This document shows, piece by piece, positions 1-5,311 of a stretch of DNA of 6,515 nt. Origin of the DNA: Chlorobiota bacterium (GTDB lineage: Bacteria; Bacteroidota; Ignavibacteria; Ignavibacteriales; Ignavibacteriaceae). A model generated the notes under the pieces. The model did not search any database. It was given only the letters and a program-made list of their open reading frames with translations, and was not told the origin of the DNA. The position numbers and the translations under genes are program-made. Numbering within the stretch: the stretch's first letter is position 1; each line of letters opens with the position of its first letter. The stretch is taken from the NCBI GenBank assembly GCA_008363265.1, contig RHKR01000138.1, forward strand, positions 1 through 6,515, in the 5' to 3' direction.

Positions 1-1
1 T

Positions 2-982
2 GCATCCCGCAAGTTCAATTTTGCACTGTCTGATTACACTCTGATCCTCTACATCGGTAAAGAGTACAGCAGAATGATCTTCCTGATGGGTGATCAGGTG
101 AAGCACATCGGTCCGATGCTCAATATCGGAAAGCACAACATCGACTCGTTCGATATCTACGCTTCGAAGATCATGCTCGAGATGGAGAACGGCGACATCT
201 CGAACCTCGACAATATCGTGATATGCGGCGAGGATTGGGGAGATTATCTACCTCAATCACTCAGGGAAACTTTCCCGCGCGCCAGAATAACCGGTATGGA
301 CTTCGATGATATCGACACTTCCCTTTTGGACAGGGAGATCGAAGAAAATATTTCAGCGTTCGCGGTTCCGATAGCTGCCGCAGTAGAGTACACAAAAGAA
401 CTTAATAAAGAGTATACTGGGATCAACCTGATCCCCTCAATGCTCATCGAGAGGCAGAAGACCTTCCCTCTTGCTTGGCACGGGTATATCGCCATCCTTG
501 CCTTGTTCGGGGTAACACTGTTCATCACCCTGAGCATCATGAACAAAATTGCAGACCTTAACAAACTGGATGCACAGATAGCGGTTCTGACAGAGCAACA
601 GAGGCAATACAAGGCGATCCTGGATGAGATATCGGCCTTCGACTCAAAAGTAAAAGGTTTTGATGAGACTCAGACAGTTCTTGACAGCGTGACAAAAGAT
701 GCTTCGGTTTGGCAGGCAAAATTAAGCAGTGTCGCAGGATTCCTCGAACAGAGAAATTCAATGTGGCTGACCGGTATGTCGGTCGCAGGCCCCGGCAAAG
801 TCGATATCTTCGGTATCAGCAAGAGCCGGCCTCTTATCAGCGAATTCACACAGTTCCTCGACGGAGCGATCCTGCGAGGGGTAACTTCAGAAAAAATTGC
901 TGATGAGAGGGTTTTCAAGTTCTCAATTCAAATGAGCGATTCACTTAAAACGGTTACGGATGGAACGGAAGTCAAAAAATAG
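2..982 (+). CDS. PilM-PilN fusion (GspL-like) of a T4P/T2SS-type alignment complex, 5' partial
   Basis: The frame is open from base 2, so the real start lies upstream; the ATG at 74 is probably internal. Residue numbers here count from that Met. The N-terminal part looks like the last subdomain of the PilM actin fold: a phosphate-2-like strand (LYIGKEYSR, bases 44-70), then an IVICGEDW strand (48-55) where PilM proteins carry an adenosine-binding GG motif, then a FAVPIAAAVEY helix (96-106). Next comes the PilN signature INLIP (117-121), one membrane helix (about 135-156), a coiled coil (about 157-190) and a periplasmic ferredoxin-like domain (about 226-288, ending FKFSIQM). In type IV pili PilM and PilN are separate proteins that bind through the INLxP peptide; T2SS GspL carries both parts in one chain, as here. 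It should sit in the inner membrane and couple the cytoplasmic motor to periplasmic parts. Both nucleotide motifs look degenerate by eye. Its last 23 nt overlap the next gene. Confidence 0.85.
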   Translation, partial: ASRKFNFALSDYTLILYIGKEYSRMIFLMGDQVKHIGPMLNIGKHNIDSFDIYASKIMLEMENGDISNLDNIVICGEDWGDYLPQSLRETFPRARITGMDFDDIDTSLLDREIEENISAFAVPIAAAVEYTKELNKEYTGINLIPSMLIERQKTFPLAWHGYIAILALFGVTLFITLSIMNKIADLNKLDAQIAVLTEQQRQYKAILDEISAFDSKVKGFDETQTVLDSVTKDASVWQAKLSSVAGFLEQRNSMWLTGMSVAGPGKVDIFGISKSRPLISEFTQFLDGAILRGVTSEKIADERVFKFSIQMSDSLKTVTDGTEVKK

Positions 983-1871
983 CCTGGTCATCCTGATCCT
1001 GATCGTTCTCGCTATGATAGCCTGGGCTGTCCTCCACTTCTTTGTGTACAAAGGGAAGTTTGACGACCGAATGGCAAAATTGAAGACTCTTAAAGAGAGT
1101 AACGCACAGTATGACACGGCATCGCTGAATGCACAGCTGAACCAGCTGAAGGCGAAGTTCTCTGCGCTCGATTCGCTTCTTGCACAACGGAAATACAATA
1201 TTCCGAAAGAGATACATCAGTCGAAGTTTTACTCTTTTCTCGCGGCTCAAACTCCGGGACTCTCCGACCTGAGTTACGTGAACATGGAGTATATGGGAAA
1301 CGAACCTGAGGGTGGGTTCAATGTACTGAAATACAAGCTTTCCGGGCAGTGTTCATTCTTTGAACTTTGGAAAATGATCTATGCCATCGAGGAGAGCAAG
1401 GAACTTAAGAAGGTTCAGAACGTTACGTTCTCCCAGAATGTGGTATTTGATGAAGACAAGTCACCTTATTATTTTGTTAACTTTGCGCTTGAAGTAAAGG
1501 TTTATACATCACCTGATGACAGGTTCACTTCCACCAAGTTCACAGAGAATGACCTGAAGGCTGAAAAAATTTACAATATATTCTACCCGAAACTCCGCAC
1601 GGAGATCGAGCCGAACATTTATGAGCTGCTCGAAGTGAAAAACGCAAAACTTCTTGCCATGCTTCCCGATGGAGCATTCCTTATGGATGAGAGGGGTAGG
1701 ACTTACGTTTTGGCTGAAGGAGACGAGGTCTATCTCGGCTTCCTTACGAGGATCGACAGGGAGACCAACAGTGTCTCATTTGTTCTAAACAAAGGCGGGG
1801 TCATTGAAACCGTTACGATCAGACTATTGCAAGAATCAGATCTCTCGCCACAACAAGAAACAAAAAGGTGA
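960..1871 (+). CDS. PilO-PilP fusion (GspM/GspC-HR-like) inner-membrane alignment protein
   Basis: 303 aa. The ATG at 960 is chosen because it gives a short basic cytoplasmic head (MERKSK) before a single membrane helix (about 9-29); the next Met (19) lies inside that helix. A coiled coil (about 33-75) and a PilO-type ferredoxin-like domain (about 80-183) follow. The latter has the usual pattern YKLSGQ...FFELWKMIYAIEES...LKKVQNV. A linker (about 184-225) leads to a small beta domain (226-290), LLAMLPDGAFLMDERGRTYVL then AEGDEVYLGFLTRID, which resembles the PilP / GspC homology region: a strand, a G-rich turn, and a 'GD.v..G.l..I' stretch. PilP is normally a separate lipoprotein that joins PilN/PilO to the secretin; here it would be tethered through PilO's helix. 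PilO is normally about 200 aa, so the extra C-terminal 110 aa is the added module. The O assignment is firm by pattern; the P/HR assignment is good but made by eye. Confidence 0.8.
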   Translation: MERKSKNSLVILILIVLAMIAWAVLHFFVYKGKFDDRMAKLKTLKESNAQYDTASLNAQLNQLKAKFSALDSLLAQRKYNIPKEIHQSKFYSFLAAQTPGLSDLSYVNMEYMGNEPEGGFNVLKYKLSGQCSFFELWKMIYAIEESKELKKVQNVTFSQNVVFDEDKSPYYFVNFALEVKVYTSPDDRFTSTKFTENDLKAEKIYNIFYPKLRTEIEPNIYELLEVKNAKLLAMLPDGAFLMDERGRTYVLAEGDEVYLGFLTRIDRETNSVSFVLNKGGVIETVTIRLLQESDLSPQQETKR

Positions 1872-1872
1872 T
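1864..1872 (+). promoter_or_regulatory. Shine-Dalgarno site of the secretin gene, overlapping the upstream stop codon
   Basis: AAAGGTGAT matches the 16S-complementary string AAGGAGGTGAT over AGGTGAT. The GG is 8 nt from the ATG at 1877, a near-ideal distance. The site contains the TGA (1869-1871) that ends the PilO-PilP gene, so terminating ribosomes stand on the next initiation site. This supports ATG 1877 over the in-frame GTG at 1868, which lies inside the site itself. Confidence 0.7.
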
Positions 1873-1876
1873 TGAT

Positions 1877-3133
1877 ATGAAGAAGTTCTTTTCATTCTCA
1901 GTTTTTATCATCCTTCTCACTTTCAATCTCGCTGCGCAGAATGACCTCGAAAAGGAGTTGAACGAGTATAACTCGCCGGATGAGATCGTTACTCTTTCCC
2001 CTTCACTCACTTTCGATCAGGCCATCGAGATACTCTCCAAAATGTCCCTGAAGCTGACCGGACGAAAGATCGTCTGCAAGGTTGAAGGGAAAGAACCGAT
2101 CGGTATCGAGCTGACGAACATAAATTATATGAAGGCTCTTAAGATAATCACACAATACCGTGGGCTTCTGATCGAGGAATCGAAAGAAGTAATAGTTGTC
2201 GACAAGCCGAAGAGCCCAATAGTTGTGCCCGATCCTGAAAAGCCCGACAAGGCGATCTATGCCCCCGTGGACGCGCGTGAAGTTAAGATCTCCGCCATCT
2301 TCTTTGAGGCCGATAACACTGCACTCAGAGAGAGAGGGATAAACTGGAAGATGCTCCTCTCAGACCCGGATAATGAGTTCGGAATCGATCTTAAAACTTT
2401 TGGTGAATCAACCGCCGAGACAACCCCGACCGATTTCAATTTGTCACTCGGTTCCAAGTTTGACCTCGGTGATTTCAAAGGGGACCTTCTCGGTACCTTC
2501 AGATTTTTTGAATCTGAGAATCTCGGCGAGATCATTGCAAATCCTTCAATTGTGGTAAGGAACGGCGAGAACGGAAAGATACAGATCGGTTCCGACTTCT
2601 CTATCAAGCAAAGGGATTTCGCCGGAAACGTGACGGATCAGTTCTTCCAGACGGGGTCGATCATCGACGTTACGCCACACATCTACAACGAGGAAGGATT
2701 GGACTATATAATCCTGAAACTCGCTGTAGAGAGAAGTACCGCATTCCCAAGCGAGCTCTCAACAGAGATCAGAAAGACCAAAGCGAATTCACAGATCATG
2801 ATGCTCAACGGCGAGGAAACAGTGATCGGCGGCCTCTATGTTACCGATGAATCCACTGTAAGAACCGGAATACCTTTCCTGAAGGACCTCCCTTGGTGGG
2901 TGCTCGGTATAAGGTATCTGGCCGGTAGCGATCAGAAAAAACTTACGAAGAAAGAGATAATTATCGTTGTGAAGACCGAGCTCTTGCCGGCCCTCAAAGA
3001 CAGGGCAAAAACTCTTGCTGACAAAACCATCTTCGATAAGAAGCTTGAAGAGCATAGAAAAACAAACGAAGAGTTAATGAATAAAAGCCCTAACAAGAAC
3101 CTCTTGAAAGGCGAAGATCCTGAAAAGAAATAG
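1877..3133 (+). CDS. Short secretin (PilQ/GspD family outer-membrane channel)
   Basis: 418 aa from ATG 1877, chosen for its Shine-Dalgarno site. A Sec signal peptide spans about 1-21 (MKKFFS, then a hydrophobic core, then LAAQ). One small alpha/beta domain follows (about 40-108: LTFDQAIEILSKMS ... IELTNINYMKALKIIT ... EVIVV), resembling the N0/STN or secretin N-domain fold. The family channel domain covers about 130-370. Its landmarks are the REVKISAIFFE strand and GINW; EIIANPSIVVRNGE with IQIG; a VTPHI strand; NSQIMMLNGEETVIGGL; TGIPFLKDLPWW; and KKEIIIVVKTELLPAL. A lysine/glutamate-rich tail of about 45 residues ends the protein. PilQ and GspD usually run to 650-750 aa with several N-domains or AMIN domains; here at most one is visible. 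The channel would form a multimeric gate in the outer membrane above the two preceding proteins. No lipobox is seen, so a separate pilotin may be needed. Confidence 0.92.
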   Translation: MKKFFSFSVFIILLTFNLAAQNDLEKELNEYNSPDEIVTLSPSLTFDQAIEILSKMSLKLTGRKIVCKVEGKEPIGIELTNINYMKALKIITQYRGLLIEESKEVIVVDKPKSPIVVPDPEKPDKAIYAPVDAREVKISAIFFEADNTALRERGINWKMLLSDPDNEFGIDLKTFGESTAETTPTDFNLSLGSKFDLGDFKGDLLGTFRFFESENLGEIIANPSIVVRNGENGKIQIGSDFSIKQRDFAGNVTDQFFQTGSIIDVTPHIYNEEGLDYIILKLAVERSTAFPSELSTEIRKTKANSQIMMLNGEETVIGGLYVTDESTVRTGIPFLKDLPWWVLGIRYLAGSDQKKLTKKEIIIVVKTELLPALKDRAKTLADKTIFDKKLEEHRKTNEELMNKSPNKNLLKGEDPEKK

Positions 3134-3186
3134 AATGATCTGCGTCTTTTTAATAAATGAATTAGAAATTTAGAGATTCCCCTGAC
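3134..3186 (+). other. Short AT-rich gap between the secretin and receiver genes
   Basis: These 53 bases contain a T5 run followed by AT-rich sequence, but no hairpin that would make an intrinsic terminator and no convincing promoter. The only ribosome-binding candidate for the next gene is AGAGAT (3172-3177), 9 nt before its ATG, which is weak. The receiver gene may be read through from the secretin operon. Confidence 0.4.
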
Positions 3187-3546
3187 ATGGAAACAATTCT
3201 GATAGTCGACGATGAGATTGCCCTTAGCCAGATCCTGAAAGAGGAACTGACCGAGGTAGGATATACCGTTTACTCCGTGGATTCGGCTGAAAAAGCTCTG
3301 GATCACCTGCGCGAGAACCGGATCGACCTGATGTTGCTCGACCTCAACATGCCGGGGAAAGACGGTTATTTTGTGCTCGAAGAGATGGAAAAAGAAGGGA
3401 TCGTATTGAAGGTGATCGTACTGACTGCTTATGCCGATCTCAGCTCGGCGATCCGGTCAGCCAAACTGGGTGCAAGCGATTTTATAACAAAACCTTACGA
3501 TCTCGATGAGCTCCTCGTTTCGATCAGAAAAGTGCTTTACATGTAA
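3187..3546 (+). CDS. Stand-alone CheY-like response regulator receiver
   Basis: 119 aa, consisting of one receiver domain and nothing else. All expected phospho-site residues are present: the acidic pair D8-D9 (ILIVDDE), the phospho-acceptor D52 in LMLLDLNMPGKDGY, the switch threonine T80 in VIVLTAY, and K102-P103 in FITKPYD. It has no DNA-binding, HD-GYP, GGDEF or ATPase output domain, so it must act by protein-protein contact like CheY, or as a phosphate carrier in a relay. It follows the secretin gene on the same strand and converges on a hybrid histidine kinase gene whose stop is 3 nt away. That kinase is the obvious candidate phosphodonor, though this is inference from position. The start is the only Met that keeps the first beta strand. 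Confidence 0.93.
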   Translation: METILIVDDEIALSQILKEELTEVGYTVYSVDSAEKALDHLRENRIDLMLLDLNMPGKDGYFVLEEMEKEGIVLKVIVLTAYADLSSAIRSAKLGASDFITKPYDLDELLVSIRKVLYM

Positions 3547-3549
3547 GCT

Positions 3550-4668
3550 TTACACGAGACTGTCGAGCAACGCGAGAAGAGACTCCAGTTCGTACGGTTT
3601 CTGAAGTATGGCGTCAACCCGTACATCATTGAAATCAAGGTTGCTGAGCCCCATGGTACCCGTGGAAAGAATTACCTTGATATCCTGATCAAACTTCCTG
3701 ATCTCTTTCACTGCAGCCAAGCCATCTATCCCACCCATTCTCAGATCCGTTATTAATACGTCATAACTACCGTCGGCACGCAGTTTCTCAATGGCATCTT
3801 CAGCAGAACTCACGGAACTCACAGAGTAACCTATTCCGGTCAGAAGGTCTTCCAGTATCGAAACAAGGAGTTCTTCGTCATCAGCGATCAGAATATTGAA
3901 TTTATCCCGGATCATTGTCTTTCTGACGTGAACATAGGCGGGAAGTTCGAGTGAGAAGAGTGTACCTTCACCGGGGGTACTTTCCAACACTATTCTTCCA
4001 TTATTGGCTTCCACCATTTTCTTGACGGCATATAATCCCAGACCACTGACTCTTCCTTTCTTCTTCGTGGAAAAATATGGTCTGAATATCTTGCTCAGAA
4101 CATCCTGCCCCATACCGCAACCGGTATCCCTTATGTTGATCATAACCTTGGGTTGTTCTTCCTGGCCATCCTGACCCAGCATGACAGGAGGGAAAATATT
4201 CACGGCACTTACCTTGATTTCGCCACTGTTGGTTATCGACTCAAAAGCATTGATCAAAATATTCAGGATGACCTGGTATATCTCGGTTGAATTACCCTTA
4301 AGATCCGCGATTGAAGTGCTGATCTCAGTGGTAATTCTGATCTCTTTTGGGAAGGTGTGAATTACGGATGAAACTGCCTCATTGATAAGCAGGCGGGTAT
4401 TTATCCGCCCGTCTCTTTTTTTCTCTGTTCCGGGAGGTGCCAGCAGCTCACCTGCAATCTCAGTGGCGCGGCGCGAACTGTGCTCAATATTGTCGAGATA
4501 CTGAACCGCCTCCCTGTTACCGTCAACAAATTTCCGTAACAACCGTATATTCGAAAAAATACCGCTGAACAGATTGTTGATGTCGTGAGCCGCCATCATT
4601 TGGCGATCACGTTCCTCTTCTGAAGCTTGTTTTATTTGTCCGTCATCCGGCAGGCTGATGTTGTCCAT
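3550..4668 (-). CDS. Soluble hybrid histidine kinase (DHp-HATPase-REC), no input domain
   Basis: 372 aa. The H-box HDINNLFSGIFSNIRLL puts the phospho-accepting histidine at H28, only 27 residues from the start, so there is no room for a sensor domain, and no membrane helix or signal peptide is seen. The dimerisation helices run to about 75. The ATPase domain (about 90-243) shows the N-box (N136/N140 in ILNILINAFESI), the G1 box DTGCGM (181-186), an F-box (IFRPYFSTK, 194-202) and the G2 box SGLGLY (208-213). A second domain (about 256-372) is a receiver with D263-D264, phospho-acceptor D308 in LITDLRMGG, ST (335-336) and K357-P358. The HD-N-N H-box is typical of kinases that usually carry PAS or similar sensors upstream. 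It presumably receives its signal from a partner protein. It is transcribed toward the stand-alone receiver and divergently from the methyltransferase gene. The ATG at 4668 has no clear Shine-Dalgarno site, only an A-rich leader. Confidence 0.93.
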   Translation of the reverse strand: MDNISLPDDGQIKQASEEERDRQMMAAHDINNLFSGIFSNIRLLRKFVDGNREAVQYLDNIEHSSRRATEIAGELLAPPGTEKKRDGRINTRLLINEAVSSVIHTFPKEIRITTEISTSIADLKGNSTEIYQVILNILINAFESITNSGEIKVSAVNIFPPVMLGQDGQEEQPKVMINIRDTGCGMGQDVLSKIFRPYFSTKKKGRVSGLGLYAVKKMVEANNGRIVLESTPGEGTLFSLELPAYVHVRKTMIRDKFNILIADDEELLVSILEDLLTGIGYSVSSVSSAEDAIEKLRADGSYDVLITDLRMGGIDGLAAVKEIRKFDQDIKVILSTGTMGLSNLDFNDVRVDAILQKPYELESLLALLDSLV

Positions 4669-4723
4669 AGTTGTTAATATTTTTTTCTTATTCAGTAACT
4701 TTCAACTTAAAAAATTTAGAATT
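4669..4723. promoter_or_regulatory. Divergent intergenic region between kinase and methyltransferase genes
   Basis: These 55 very AT-rich bases must serve both divergent genes. On the + strand a TTGTT at 4671-4675 and TAACTTTC at 4696-4703 loosely resemble the -33 TTG / -7 TAnnTTTG promoter type of Bacteroidota, with initiation expected just before the ATG at 4724. No comparable pair was found for the kinase on the - strand. There is no operator-like palindrome. The region is supported by gene layout; the exact promoter elements are guesses. Confidence 0.3.
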
Positions 4724-5311
4724 ATGGACCCCGTAAATATTCTCGTACTGATCGCACTGGTGATGTTCACCGCTGCAAACTATTCCGGCTCGAAGAGCAG
4801 TTTGAAGAGCAAGGTATCGGCTGTTGCCAAGAGGGCTTCCGGCTGGGAACAAACAGTTCCGCCAAATATCCTTGCGTTATCATCCCTCCTGCAGTTTTTC
4901 GGTGTGTTTCCCCTGGTTAACAGCTGGTTTTTGCTTCCCGAACCGGGCCAGCCGCTAAGAATTGTTTTCTTTCTCCTTTTTGTTCTCTTTTCCTGGCTTC
5001 AATTGAAGAGTTTCAAATCACTCGGTACCAATTACTCCACCGAGATCTTGCTCTTTAAGGATCACAAACTGGTTGAGAATGGTATTTATTCATTCATCAG
5101 ACATCCACAGTATCTGAGCCAGTTGCTGGCCGATCTGTTTGCCGGACTCGCGATCTTGTCGTCACCCGTCGTATTTCTCACTCTGTTAATCTCACTCCCT
5201 CTTCTTATACTCAGAGGAAAAAGAGAAGAAGAGATGCTCTCAGCCACCTTTAGGGAAGCCTGGAGCTCATACAAAAAACGAACCGGTTTCTTTATTCCAT
5301 TCGTTGGCTAA
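4724..5311 (+). CDS. Isoprenylcysteine carboxyl methyltransferase (ICMT)-like membrane protein
   Basis: 195 aa from ATG 4724. Hydrophobic helices lie at about 4-18, 48-70, 78-95 and, as a long hairpin, 132-163. The C-terminal half carries the signatures of the ICMT/PEMT-like membrane methyltransferase family: LGTNYS, LVENGIYSFIRHPQY (RHPxY at 126-130), then KREEEML (166-172) and FREAWSSYKKRTGFFIP. In this family the RHP and RxxEE stretches line the S-adenosylmethionine and substrate sites. Bacterial members act on varied, often unknown, lipophilic substrates, and no substrate can be named here; a role in protein prenyl-cysteine methylation is unlikely in a bacterium. An earlier in-frame ATG at 4658 would add 22 residues but lies inside the kinase's coding start, so the later Met is preferred. 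The stop overlaps the stop of the next, convergent gene by 4 nt. Confidence 0.8.
   Translation: MDPVNILVLIALVMFTAANYSGSKSSLKSKVSAVAKRASGWEQTVPPNILALSSLLQFFGVFPLVNSWFLLPEPGQPLRIVFFLLFVLFSWLQLKSFKSLGTNYSTEILLFKDHKLVENGIYSFIRHPQYLSQLLADLFAGLAILSSPVVFLTLLISLPLLILRGKREEEMLSATFREAWSSYKKRTGFFIPFVG

Noticed and set aside
253..612. 119-codon open frame on the - strand within the PilM-PilN gene
   Set aside because: It is antisense to conserved INLIP and membrane-helix coding and has no ribosome site or family match.
1868..1876. GTG at 1868 as the secretin start, adding three residues
   Set aside because: It lies within the Shine-Dalgarno string that serves ATG 1877, and the signal peptide is better with MKKFF at the N-terminus.
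2499..2517. Perfect 7-bp inverted repeat with a 5-nt loop (TCAGATT/AATCTGA)
   Set aside because: It lies in the middle of the conserved secretin domain, has no T-run or partner copy, and is explained by the codons.
2932..3306. 124-codon open frame on the - strand, spanning the secretin end and receiver start
   Set aside because: It crosses two well-supported genes on the other strand, has no recognisable domain, and its Phe/Ser-rich composition is that of an antisense shadow.
3543..3553. GTAAGCTTTAC small palindrome between convergent stops, as a bidirectional terminator
   Set aside because: The stem is only 4 bp with a 3-nt loop and no GC core or T-run; it mostly reflects two facing TAA stops.
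4392..4422. GC-rich hairpin followed by a T7 run, resembling a + strand intrinsic terminator
   Set aside because: It is inside the kinase gene, on the strand opposite its transcription, with no + strand gene upstream other than the receiver about 850 nt away; the bases encode an ordinary KKRDGRIN linker.
4658..4723. ATG at 4658 as the methyltransferase start
   Set aside because: It would overlap the divergent kinase's coding start and add a 22-residue stretch from AT-rich leader DNA; Met at 4724 precedes a normal first membrane helix.
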